Shown: in pieces, positions 23,543-31,998 of the stretch
Layout of the letters: each line of letters begins with the position of its first letter
How positions within the stretch are numbered: position 1 is the first letter of the stretch
Assembly: GCA_030681135.1 (NCBI GenBank)
Contig: JAUXXF010000032.1
Span: 1-36,501 of the forward strand
Length of the DNA stretch: 36,501 nt
Source of the DNA: Chlamydiales bacterium
GTDB taxonomy: Bacteria; Chlamydiota; Chlamydiia; Chlamydiales; SM23-39
Reading direction: 5' to 3'
Made by a program: the position numbers and the translations under genes
The notes under the pieces: model-generated
Databases searched by the model: none
Told to the model about the DNA's origin: nothing
The model's input: only the letters and a program-made list of their open reading frames with translations

Positions 23543-25084
23543 ATGCATGAAATTTTACTCAACGTCGAATCGAAAGAAACCCGTTTTGCCTATATGAGAC
23601 ACGGCCAACTGCACGATTTGATCATCGATCGAAAAAAATCACGTCAAATTACAGGAAATGTTTACCGAGGTCGCGTCACAAATACCCTATTGAATATCCA
23701 ATCTGCCTTTGTCGACATTAACGAAGGAGAAAACGGCTTTATCCATATCAGCGATATTTTGGAAAACACCAAAAAATTTGAAGAAATGTTTGACATGGAC
23801 TTTGAGCTGGACTACGACATTTCAAAAATGGGAGCAAAACCCAAAGCCAAAGACATCACTCAGCTGCTAAAGACAGACCAGGCCGTATTAGTGCAAGTTG
23901 TCAAAGAGCCCATTGGAACAAAGGGAGCTAGACTCACCTCTAATATCTCTGTTGCTGGACGCTATTTAGTGCTGCTTCCCAACAATCCTCATAGAGGTGT
24001 CTCGCGAAAAATCGAAGACAAAGGCTCCAGAGATCGTTTGAAACAACTCATCCGTTCTTTTGAAATGCCGCAAGATATGGGGCTGATTTGTAGAACAGCT
24101 AGCGCTCAAGCGACACCCGATATGCTGATTGATGAGGCCACCGAGCTGCTTCATAACTGGCAGGTCATTGTCGAAAAGTTCAATCAAGCGAGCGGACCTA
24201 CTCTTCTCTATGAAGAATCGGACCTCATTAAAAGAGCCGTCACCTTATGCGTCGACAAAAAATATGACAGACTTCTTATCGATGACTATGCCACTTTTCA
24301 AAGATGCAAGCATCTGTATCAAAAATACGCCAATGAACATCCTCTAAAAATTGAATTTTACCGAGACAAAACCCCCATATTTGAACGATTCAACGTGGAA
24401 AGGGAAATCGATAGAGCGACGAAAAGAAAAATCTGGCTCGGCTCAGGAGGATATCTCTTTTTCGACCGGACAGAGGCGATGTATACAATCGATGTCAATT
24501 CAGGAAGAAGCTCATTAAATGTCAATGGCACCGATGTAGAAGAAACACTCGTTCGAATCAACCTAGAAGCTGCTGAAGAGATCGCCCGTCAGCTGAGAAT
24601 CCGCAATGTAGGCGGACTGATTATCTGCGACTTCATCGACATGCGCTCAAAGAAAAACCAAAGGCGCGTTCTCGAAAAACTCAAAGAGTGCATGAAAGAA
24701 GATAGCGCAAAATGCACCATCTTGGGAATGAGCGAGTTCGGCCTCATTGAAATGACTCGCCAAAGAAACCGCGAATCATTGACCCAAACCCTCTTTACCT
24801 CTTGTCCTTATTGCTCTGGCCATGGCCTTATCAAAAGCCATGAAAGCATTTCTGTTGAGATTGAACGCTCTCTTAAAAAATTAATCCATTCCCAAAACCA
24901 TTATGGACTGAAATTAGTCATCCATCCAGAGTTAAACCATTACCTGGAGGGCGGCGATAAAGACTTTTATTCGCGCCTTGCCATTGTAGCCAATGCTCAA
25001 ATTGAGTACGGGATTAATGATCAGCTCCACTTAAATGAATTTGTTTTTTACTCGACGCTCAATGGACAAAAAATCGATACCTGA
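23543..25084 (+). CDS. rng: Ribonuclease G/E family endonuclease
   Basis: A 513-residue protein of RNase G length, with no RNase E-type C-terminal scaffold. The S1 domain lies in about residues 37-130 (GNVYRGRVTNTLLNIQSAFV, GFIHISDI). The catalytic aspartates are Asp317 in TIDVNSG and Asp363 in CDFIDMRSK. The zinc-link motif CPYCSGHG follows near residue 423. It cuts single-stranded, 5'-monophosphorylated RNA in rRNA maturation and mRNA decay. The ATG has GGAG seven bases upstream. Chlamydial homologues are often annotated cafE. The 3' end overlaps the plsB start. Confidence 0.93.
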   Translation: MHEILLNVESKETRFAYMRHGQLHDLIIDRKKSRQITGNVYRGRVTNTLLNIQSAFVDINEGENGFIHISDILENTKKFEEMFDMDFELDYDISKMGAKPKAKDITQLLKTDQAVLVQVVKEPIGTKGARLTSNISVAGRYLVLLPNNPHRGVSRKIEDKGSRDRLKQLIRSFEMPQDMGLICRTASAQATPDMLIDEATELLHNWQVIVEKFNQASGPTLLYEESDLIKRAVTLCVDKKYDRLLIDDYATFQRCKHLYQKYANEHPLKIEFYRDKTPIFERFNVEREIDRATKRKIWLGSGGYLFFDRTEAMYTIDVNSGRSSLNVNGTDVEETLVRINLEAAEEIARQLRIRNVGGLIICDFIDMRSKKNQRRVLEKLKECMKEDSAKCTILGMSEFGLIEMTRQRNRESLTQTLFTSCPYCSGHGLIKSHESISVEIERSLKKLIHSQNHYGLKLVIHPELNHYLEGGDKDFYSRLAIVANAQIEYGINDQLHLNEFVFYSTLNGQKIDT

Positions 25085-26090
25085 ACAACTTTTTTTAGAT
25101 AGACTTGCAGAGCTTCATAAACAGGGAACCGTTCCTGATAAGTATCATAAGATCATTCTGCAATTCTATCATTGTTTGAAAACTGCCATCGAACAGGTAG
25201 ATCATCCTATAGAGTCTATTATCCCTACCTTTTTGCTTTTTTTAGAATTAGTCCGAGAGCAAATTGAACATCCTCACAACTTTGAAGCCTATCACCAAAA
25301 AATTCGCCATCCCATCGATTATTACGAATTTAGTCTCGATTTCATTCGTCCACTAATCAATTTTCCTCAATCAACCATTCAAGGGAAAGAGCAACTAGAC
25401 AAGATAGAAGCTCAGATCGCTAACAAAGAAAACGTCATCTTTTTAGCTAATCATCAAACCGAGTCCGACCCTCAAGCTATTGCCATCTTATTGGAAAAAG
25501 AACATCCCCGCTTAGCAGAATCGATCATTTATGTCGCAGGAGAGCGAGTTGTTACAGATCCTATCGCAATCCCCTTTAGCATGGGATGTGATCTTTTGTG
25601 CGTCTACTCGAAGCGCTATATCGATGATCCCCCTGAAGAAAAACTAGAAAAACAACTCCACAATAAAAATACGATGGAGCTCATGAGCCGTCTTTTACAA
25701 GAAGGAGGAAAAGCCATTTATGTGGCCCCTTCGGGAGGAAGAGATCGAAAAAATGCTCAAGGTGTTATCGAAGTGGCTCCTTTTGATCCTCAAAGCATCG
25801 AAATGTTTTATCTCATGGCCAAAAAATCCAAAACACCTACCCACTTTTATCCGCTTTCTTTATCTACGTATAATCTGCTTCCCCCTCCTGAAACCATCCA
25901 AAAAGAGCTTGGAGAAACCAGATCTGCCAAATACTCCCCGATCCACCTCTTCTTTGCCCCCGAATTCGATATGGAACATTTCTCAGGCTTGCAAGAAAAA
26001 GATAAAATGAAAAGACGAGAAATTCGAGCCTATGCTATTTGGAATCTCGTAAGACAAAATTACAGTTTGCTTAAACATTTAGGGATATAA
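25062..26090 (+). CDS. plsB: Glycerol-3-phosphate acyltransferase, plastid-like PlsB
   Basis: A 342-residue soluble-type acyltransferase. Block I is FLANHQTESDP (NHxxxxD catalytic box). Then come YVAGERVVTDPIAIPFSMG, CVYSKRYIDDP and AIYVAPSGGRDRK. These blocks closely resemble the chloroplast enzyme (ATS1) rather than the large E. coli PlsB. It acylates glycerol-3-phosphate at position 1, using acyl-ACP. I start at the ATG at 25062 (MDKKSIPEQL); an ATG at 25035 lies deep in the RNase gene. The stop codon shares a base with the next start (TAATG). Confidence 0.9.
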   Translation: MDKKSIPEQLFLDRLAELHKQGTVPDKYHKIILQFYHCLKTAIEQVDHPIESIIPTFLLFLELVREQIEHPHNFEAYHQKIRHPIDYYEFSLDFIRPLINFPQSTIQGKEQLDKIEAQIANKENVIFLANHQTESDPQAIAILLEKEHPRLAESIIYVAGERVVTDPIAIPFSMGCDLLCVYSKRYIDDPPEEKLEKQLHNKNTMELMSRLLQEGGKAIYVAPSGGRDRKNAQGVIEVAPFDPQSIEMFYLMAKKSKTPTHFYPLSLSTYNLLPPPETIQKELGETRSAKYSPIHLFFAPEFDMEHFSGLQEKDKMKRREIRAYAIWNLVRQNYSLLKHLGI

Positions 26091-28969
26091 TGATTCGACC
26101 TCTTTTTTTCGCTACCATTCTTTGCATACAGTGCTGCGCAAATCAACTAGATTATGGAATACAAGAAATTGAGGATCGAACTGATCTTCCTCTCCTCAAT
26201 CCTGATTTAACCAATCGAAACATGGCCAAGCTTCGCCTTGTCAATGGCTTGGAAATACTACTCATCTCAGATCCCGAAGCTGACCAATCGGCAGCAGTCA
26301 TGGCTGTAGAGGCAGGCTCGTGGAATGATCCAAAAGAATACCCAGGGATGGCTCACTTTTGCGAACACATGCTCTTTATGGGCTCTTATACGTTTCCAAG
26401 TGAAAACGAATTTTCCAAATTAATCGCTGATTACAACGGCCAAACCAATGCATTTACCGCCTCTGATCGAACAGTGTACATGTTCTCATCAAAGACGGAC
26501 GGTTTTTTAACCATTTTAAATCGGTTTGCCCATTTCTTCATCGACCCTCTTTTTAACCCATCTGGTATTTCCAGAGAACTTCATGCCGTTGACCAAGAAT
26601 ATGCCAAAAATCTTGAAAATGATGGTTGGCGGGAATTTATGGTCTTTAAAGAACTCGGTAATCCAGACCATCCTAATCGAGGATTTAGCATCGGCAATTC
26701 CGCAACGCTGCAAAATATTCCTCAGCAAGCCTTAAAAAAATGGCATACAAAATACTACGGCTCAAACCGGATGCACCTGGCCATCTATTCTCCCCTTCCC
26801 TTAGACGAACTTTCGACAGAGGTTGCCTCTTTATTTGCCTCTATTCCTCTAACTACTTATCAACCGCTCTCTTACGAACAAACATTAACTTCGGAAAAGC
26901 AAAGAGGCCACATTACCTATATTAAGCCCATCAAAAATCATAACCTCCTCTCTTTACTATGGGAACTGCCACCTGAACTGTCTAACGACCCTGCAAAATC
27001 AGCAGACCTACTCGCTTATGTACTCAATCAGGGACAAAAGTATAGCCTCTATGAAAAACTCAAAAGTGAACAATTGATTGATTCCGTGTCTATTGGAGTT
27101 GAAGATGTTGGAGGAAAAGAGCATCAATTTTTTAGCATCAACCTCACTCTGACCGAAAAAGGGATCTCTCAATTAGAAACCTCAGTACTCTCTTGTTTTG
27201 AAGCATTAGCCACTTATCGTTCCACGGGCATCCCTCTTTATCTTTATCAAGAAAAAAATGCTCTAGCTAAACTCTTTTATCAATACCAAACCCGTCAAGA
27301 TGCCTTTCAATTTGCTATGGATATAGGCAGAGCAATGCCCGACGAGGCTCTCGAGACCTATCCACGCCATCAAATATTGGCTACAAGCTATGATCCCGAG
27401 AAAATAGAACAGCTCCTCCAATTCCTCACTCCTGAATCTTGTGTGTTGTCTCTTTTGGCACCCTCAGAGCTCACTCACGTACAGACAGACAAGAAAGAAG
27501 AGTGGTTTGGAGCAGAATATACAGTTCGTCCAATTCCTTCCGAGTGGCTCGCTCTTTGGGCAGATGCAAAGCCTCATCCAACTATCCGCCTTCCAGCTCC
27601 CAATCCTTTTGTTGCTAATAAACTGACCATCCTTCCTACTGATGGACCATCCATTCCTCAGAAAATTGCAGAAAATGAATTTGGAGAAGCTTATTATTGC
27701 AGGGCGCCTGCTTTTAAAACGCCGGAAACAGCGATCCATCTCCATATTCGCTCTCCTCAATTCACCCCGGACCCCAGAAGCTCCTGCATGGTCTCTTTAT
27801 ATCTCGATCATCTCACAGATCTTCTCCATCCCCTCCTCAGCTGCGCGCAAAATGCTGGCCTTACTACAACGTTTGATTTCAATACACCAAAACTCTCGCT
27901 TGAAATCGTTGGCTTTAGCGAAAAAGCAACGCTTCTTCTGCAGGAAATTATCCAGCAAATGCCGATTACCCCTCCTACAATCGATCAATTTAATCTCTAT
28001 GTCGAACGGCATAAAAAAAGTTATCTCAACAGCAAAAAAGAACTTGCAGTCTACCAGGGGAAAGAACTTCTCGATTCCTTATTAACTTATGGAAGAAGCA
28101 CAAAGATGCAAAAGCTCGTCGAATTAGAGACGATTACTTATGAAGAATTCCTCAATTTCCATAAAAAAATGTTTGAAAAGACCTATATCGAGGCCATGTT
28201 CGGAGGCAATCTTTCTCTAAAAGAAGCAGAATCCTCCTGGCTCGATGTACAGCACATCTTGGCAAAAACCCCCTATGTAAAAGCGCAACACTATAAGAAA
28301 AAAATCCTCTCCCTTCCTGAACAAGGCGGCCCTTTTATCATCGCCAAATCTGTCGAGTCTCAAGGAAATGCTGCTTTGCTTTTATTAGATCAAGGAGTTT
28401 TTACCTTCGAACATCGAGCAGCTCAGGAAATTCTTTCTAACGCCTTAAGAGAAGCTTTTTTTGATACGCTCCGCACAAAACAAAAGACAGGCTACATCGC
28501 ATCGAGTTTTGCAACAACGCTCGAATCTCGCCTCTTCCAATCTTTTGTTGTGCAATCCAACTCACACCAACCAGAAGATCTCCTCTATCGTTTTGAGCTT
28601 TTTTTGGAAACGTTTCATGAAGAATTAGCAACTACGATCCCAACAGATCGTTTTGAGATGATTCGAGGCGGCATGATCCACTCCTTGCAAACACGCTTTC
28701 GCAATCTGCAAGAAAAAATGGATCTCTGGGATATGCTTGCTTTTGAAGAAAATGGGAATTTCCAGTTCGTCGAAGAGAGAATCCAGGCGTTGGGAAACCT
28801 CTCTTATGAAAAGTTCATTGAGACTTCGAAACGATTTTTACAAAGAGATAATAGAAAGCGTTTAGCCATTCTTTGTGAAGGAAAGCTCGCTAACCCTTTC
28901 AGCTATGAGCTCGTCCCGGCTGAAAAAATTCCATCCATCGCAACCTACAGCGCGCGGAATGAGAATTAG
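26090..28969 (+). CDS. ptr: Insulinase-family (M16) zinc metalloprotease, protease III type
   Basis: A 959-residue protease. Residues 1-18 look like a signal peptide (FFATILCIQCCAN), perhaps a lipoprotein signal. The inverted zinc motif HFCEH is at residues 89-93, with the distal glutamate in AVDQEYAKN, as in pitrilysin. Further M16 repeats fill the rest, with the usual inactive C-terminal half. Length is that of pitrilysin/insulysin (about 960). It degrades peptides, probably in the periplasm. The start overlaps the plsB stop by one base. The same plsB-ptr neighbourhood is known in Chlamydia (CT807-CT806). Confidence 0.93.
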   Translation: MIRPLFFATILCIQCCANQLDYGIQEIEDRTDLPLLNPDLTNRNMAKLRLVNGLEILLISDPEADQSAAVMAVEAGSWNDPKEYPGMAHFCEHMLFMGSYTFPSENEFSKLIADYNGQTNAFTASDRTVYMFSSKTDGFLTILNRFAHFFIDPLFNPSGISRELHAVDQEYAKNLENDGWREFMVFKELGNPDHPNRGFSIGNSATLQNIPQQALKKWHTKYYGSNRMHLAIYSPLPLDELSTEVASLFASIPLTTYQPLSYEQTLTSEKQRGHITYIKPIKNHNLLSLLWELPPELSNDPAKSADLLAYVLNQGQKYSLYEKLKSEQLIDSVSIGVEDVGGKEHQFFSINLTLTEKGISQLETSVLSCFEALATYRSTGIPLYLYQEKNALAKLFYQYQTRQDAFQFAMDIGRAMPDEALETYPRHQILATSYDPEKIEQLLQFLTPESCVLSLLAPSELTHVQTDKKEEWFGAEYTVRPIPSEWLALWADAKPHPTIRLPAPNPFVANKLTILPTDGPSIPQKIAENEFGEAYYCRAPAFKTPETAIHLHIRSPQFTPDPRSSCMVSLYLDHLTDLLHPLLSCAQNAGLTTTFDFNTPKLSLEIVGFSEKATLLLQEIIQQMPITPPTIDQFNLYVERHKKSYLNSKKELAVYQGKELLDSLLTYGRSTKMQKLVELETITYEEFLNFHKKMFEKTYIEAMFGGNLSLKEAESSWLDVQHILAKTPYVKAQHYKKKILSLPEQGGPFIIAKSVESQGNAALLLLDQGVFTFEHRAAQEILSNALREAFFDTLRTKQKTGYIASSFATTLESRLFQSFVVQSNSHQPEDLLYRFELFLETFHEELATTIPTDRFEMIRGGMIHSLQTRFRNLQEKMDLWDMLAFEENGNFQFVEERIQALGNLSYEKFIETSKRFLQRDNRKRLAILCEGKLANPFSYELVPAEKIPSIATYSARNEN

Positions 28970-28992
28970 AAGCTGAGCAGAAAATTAACGGT

Positions 28993-29019
28993 TTAACGAT
29001 AAAAAATTTATCGTTAAAT
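28993..29019. terminator. Perfect 12-bp AT-rich hairpin between convergent genes
   Basis: TTTAACGATAAA (28993-29004), loop AAA, TTTATCGTTAAA (29008-29019). It sits between the stops of ptr (plus) and the USP gene (minus) and overlaps the stop codon of the latter. Three 8-bp tandem units beginning ATCGTT follow at 29011-29034. A bidirectional terminator is the likely role, though the stem has few GC pairs. Confidence 0.5.
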
Positions 29020-30198
29020 CGTTATATCGTTCACTTTTTTGAAAGAATGCATGTAAGAAACTTTTGCTTTTTCGAGAAACTGTCCCTGCTGAATCTCTTC
29101 TACAGCTGAATCATTACACCGAAAATAATGCTTATTTCCTTGGCTATCTTTTCGTGATACATAACCTATATAATGGCCGGTATTGGGCGTTGGACCCACG
29201 TGCTCAATAAACCCTGTTAGTTCATAAGCAATTTTAGCTTCTTGTTTCAATCCAAGATGCTGGGGGGCTAGATCAAGCCTCTCTGGAACTTCAACGGGAG
29301 TATGAATCTTATTTCCCATGGCATCAAAAAGCTTAATAAAAAAGACTAAATTTTCTAAGGGCTGATCGAAAGACATTTGAGCTCTCAGAGAATCTAATGG
29401 ATCCCCTTCAAAATAAATCGTTACCAAATCTTCAAAATGAATCCCTTGACTCTCTTGAGGAGCCATAGGGAAAGCAAGAGGAATTCCCTCTCCTGAATAA
29501 GGCTCTTTTTCCACTCTTTCTGCGGCTGCACGATGCACAAGCTGATTGCATAAAACGTGGTTGAATGATCCTAATACACTAGCTAAAGCTTCTTGTGGAT
29601 CATGTTGTCCTGTAGCCCAGGCTCCTCGAGGTTCTATCTCCATCAAGAGATCTCTCAACATCCTCGTAGACAAAGGAGTATTTTCTTTGTAAGCCTCGAT
29701 GAGATTTCGAATCAACGGAAAGCGCTCGGATAAAACACCCTGGATATAAGGGTCACCCAAGAGGACAACTTGAAATAAAGCATTCAAAAAGCAATCATTG
29801 CCGCTATTATATAGTCCTCTTAGGCCAAAAGAGTTCGCTTCTGTATTAAATTGCGTAGTAAAAGCCAAGGGACTGGCTTCTTGCGGAGAAGAGTCGAGGG
29901 TTAAAAAATCCAACCCGCTAGCCGTTATAGCTCCTTGGTCGAATAGATCTAAAAGACTTTTTGAAGGGGCTGGAGGCTCCTCTTGTGCTCTTCCATTTTC
30001 CAGGTCTTGACTGAGAACTTGGACAATAACAGTTCTATCTTGTTTAGAATAAGTATCATATGCCTTGCACAGGCACTCGATCTGGGACTGATAGATCTCA
30101 GCGACCGTCTTCTCTTTCATCCAATCACAAAGCTTTAACTCAGAATCATTTACTAAATGGACTAAAGGAGGTGGGCTCTTCTCTATTGGGAATGGCAT
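29014..30198 (-). CDS. Ubiquitin-specific protease (USP/C19) homologue, candidate secreted deubiquitinase
   Basis: A 394-residue protein with a full eukaryotic-type USP fold. The Cys box is GLYNSGNDCFLNALFQ (catalytic Cys136). The QDAxEFL-like box is QHDPQEAL (198-205). The His box is HVGPTPNTGHYIGYV (His342), with the third residue in CNDSAVEEI (Asn362 or Asp363). The N-terminal 120 residues have no known domain and could carry a secretion signal or a targeting region. Bacteria have no ubiquitin of this kind, so the enzyme probably acts on host proteins after secretion, likely by type III secretion. No signal peptide or membrane span is seen. The ATG has AAGG eight bases upstream. It stands alone between ptr and yebC. 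Activity and secretion are inferred. Confidence 0.88.
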   Translation of the reverse strand: MPFPIEKSPPPLVHLVNDSELKLCDWMKEKTVAEIYQSQIECLCKAYDTYSKQDRTVIVQVLSQDLENGRAQEEPPAPSKSLLDLFDQGAITASGLDFLTLDSSPQEASPLAFTTQFNTEANSFGLRGLYNSGNDCFLNALFQVVLLGDPYIQGVLSERFPLIRNLIEAYKENTPLSTRMLRDLLMEIEPRGAWATGQHDPQEALASVLGSFNHVLCNQLVHRAAAERVEKEPYSGEGIPLAFPMAPQESQGIHFEDLVTIYFEGDPLDSLRAQMSFDQPLENLVFFIKLFDAMGNKIHTPVEVPERLDLAPQHLGLKQEAKIAYELTGFIEHVGPTPNTGHYIGYVSRKDSQGNKHYFRCNDSAVEEIQQGQFLEKAKVSYMHSFKKVNDITI

Positions 30199-30273
30199 AC
30201 GATAACCTTAGTTTATTAAGGCAAAAGTATAGCATATGCACGAGAAAAATGCCAGAAAATTCTTTAAAAATCT

Positions 30274-30993
30274 TCAAGAAATCTTCATATTGTGGTACAC
30301 GGCATCGACGTCATCTAAATTTTCTAACCACTCGATCAAAACAATATTTTTGTCAGCATCTTCATCAGAGACCTCTACCCAAACTTTGGGAACCATGGCA
30401 AGTTCAGCCTCTTCAGTGCGCGCGCCGGCTCCTTCTATAGCCTCTTTGACTTTATAAAAAGCCTCGATCGGAGTATAGACAACGTAACTCTCCTCCTCCA
30501 CAGCTAAATCATCTGCGCCATGCTCACTCACAAGTAGAAAAAGATCATCTTCTGTAGCGCTTTTTTTCTCTACCCGGATCACACCCTTGCGCTCAAAATT
30601 ATAAGAGACAGCGCCAGGCGTTGCAATCGTCCCTCCGCACTTATTGGTCGCAATCCGCATATCGGAGGCTACACGATTCTTATTGTCGCTCATGATATCA
30701 ACGATAATGCCAACTCCTCCAAATCCATAAAGCTCGTAGGTCATCTCGACAAAATCTTGCTGATCAGGACTTGCCGCCTTTTTGATATTGCGATCGATCA
30801 CATCATTGGGAACATTCACTTCTTTTGCTTTTTGGATCGCAAGACGAAGCTTATTATTTGTTTTAGGATCAGGCCCGCCCCCTCGGATAGCGGTAATGAT
30901 TTCTTTCATCGCGCGGCTATAAATTTTTCCCTTTTTTTTATCCGACCGCTCTTTGCGATGCTTAATGTTTGCCCATTTGCTATGTCCTGCCAT
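30274..30993 (-). CDS. yebC: YebC/TACO1 family protein
   Basis: A 239-residue protein with the signature MAGHSKWANIKHRKERSDKK and the characteristic GGPDPKTNNKLRLAIQKAK, followed by GFGGVGIIVDIMSDNKNR. Members act as transcription regulators or, in more recent work, help ribosomes through difficult proline stretches. Length is normal. AGGG precedes the ATG by about six bases. It is last of the prfB-GNAT-GNAT-yebC operon, 18 bases after the acetyltransferase, an order also seen in Chlamydia (CT459-457). Confidence 0.95.
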   Translation of the reverse strand: MAGHSKWANIKHRKERSDKKKGKIYSRAMKEIITAIRGGGPDPKTNNKLRLAIQKAKEVNVPNDVIDRNIKKAASPDQQDFVEMTYELYGFGGVGIIVDIMSDNKNRVASDMRIATNKCGGTIATPGAVSYNFERKGVIRVEKKSATEDDLFLLVSEHGADDLAVEEESYVVYTPIEAFYKVKEAIEGAGARTEEAELAMVPKVWVEVSDEDADKNIVLIEWLENLDDVDAVYHNMKIS

Positions 30994-31011
30994 GTGACCC
31001 TATCCAAAATT

Positions 31012-31500
31012 TTAAATTTTTCTTTGCATCATAATTTTTCCGATGTATTCGCCATTATCTTTAATAAAGGAGCGCTGAAATCCATACTGCTCAAAACCTA
31101 GCCTACGATACAAATGAATTGCAGGATTTCCATCATATACCTCTAAATGAAGCATTGTTAGCTGAAAACGCTCTTTTCCTAAAGCCATAAGATCTGTAAG
31201 AAGTTTTGTGCCAACCCCGCGCCCTCGATAAGGCTCATCAACAACAATCGCAAATAAACACTGGTGCGCTAACTTCTTAAATGGTTGTAAATAGAGAACC
31301 GCAACTCCGCAAGGAACCCCATCTACAAGCGCCGTAAGAACAGCCGATTGCTTAGCATGATACATCCAAATGCGCACGGCATCTTCCACTTCTCTCAAAT
31401 CATAGAGAGGAAACCAGCGGAGAACTCCAGGCCGCATCAGCCAGGTAACCAACAAATCATAATCGCTCTCTTCAGTAAATCGGGTGGTGATCTCAATCAT
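31012..31500 (-). CDS. GNAT acetyltransferase, copy 2
   Basis: A 162-residue GNAT-fold protein. The acetyl-CoA loop is EPYRGRGVGTKLL, preceded by the strand LFAIVVD. The ending LHLEVYDGNPAIHLYRRLGFEQYG is typical of the family, with GNPAIHLYRRLGF giving motif B. It resembles the E. coli YhhY-like and RimI-like enzymes; the substrate is unknown. It begins two bases after the upstream acetyltransferase and is clearly paralogous to it. The position corresponds to CT458 (yhhY) in C. trachomatis as I remember it. Confidence 0.85.
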   Translation of the reverse strand: MIEITTRFTEESDYDLLVTWLMRPGVLRWFPLYDLREVEDAVRIWMYHAKQSAVLTALVDGVPCGVAVLYLQPFKKLAHQCLFAIVVDEPYRGRGVGTKLLTDLMALGKERFQLTMLHLEVYDGNPAIHLYRRLGFEQYGFQRSFIKDNGEYIGKIMMQRKI

Positions 31501-31502
31501 GT

Positions 31503-31991
31503 TTAAAAAAAATGCTCCAGTAATAGACGGGCTTTGCTGCAGCCATCTTTTTCCAAATACCCTTCTTGTCTTGCAAACAGTTCAAATTGCTGCCCTTGAA
31601 GGATCGAAAGTAAAGGACTCGGTTCAAACAGCTCTACATGGACGCTCTCCAAGCGAAAGCGGGTCTTAGCCAGATTCAAGATGTTACGGACCATCGACGT
31701 ACCTATGCCTTTACGGCGATGACTAGGATCGACCATCAAATAAAAAGAACAATGATGAGCCACTTTTCTGTAGGGCATTAAAAATAACGTTGCTATAGCG
31801 CAAGGCCCCCCTTTCCATAGACCTGTCAAACTGGCTTTATATTTTGCAAAACCAATCCAATTTTTCAAAGAAGCTTCCATTTCCTGCTCATCAAAAGCAA
31901 AATCATTGGTTGCTCCAGGCTCAGAAAACCACTTTGCAAGAAGCGTCAAGTCTTCTAGTGAAGAATAGCGAATATCAAACTCTTCTAGCAT
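31503..31991 (-). CDS. GNAT acetyltransferase, copy 1 (diverged paralogue)
   Basis: A 162-residue GNAT-fold protein starting MLEEFDIRYSSLEDL. The acetyl-CoA loop is PSHRRKGIGTSMV. It aligns with its neighbour in length and in the core: GGPCAIATLFLMPYRKVAHH here against GVPCGVAVLYLQPFKKLAHQ there. The motif-B end is altered: the typical GNPAxxLYRRLGF is replaced by EPSPLLSILQGQQFEL, so substrate or activity may have changed. I start at 31991, with AGAGG five bases upstream and seven bases after the prfB stop. A longer start at 32030 would overlap prfB. Confidence 0.8.
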   Translation of the reverse strand: MLEEFDIRYSSLEDLTLLAKWFSEPGATNDFAFDEQEMEASLKNWIGFAKYKASLTGLWKGGPCAIATLFLMPYRKVAHHCSFYLMVDPSHRRKGIGTSMVRNILNLAKTRFRLESVHVELFEPSPLLSILQGQQFELFARQEGYLEKDGCSKARLLLEHFF

Positions 31992-31998
31992 GTAACCT

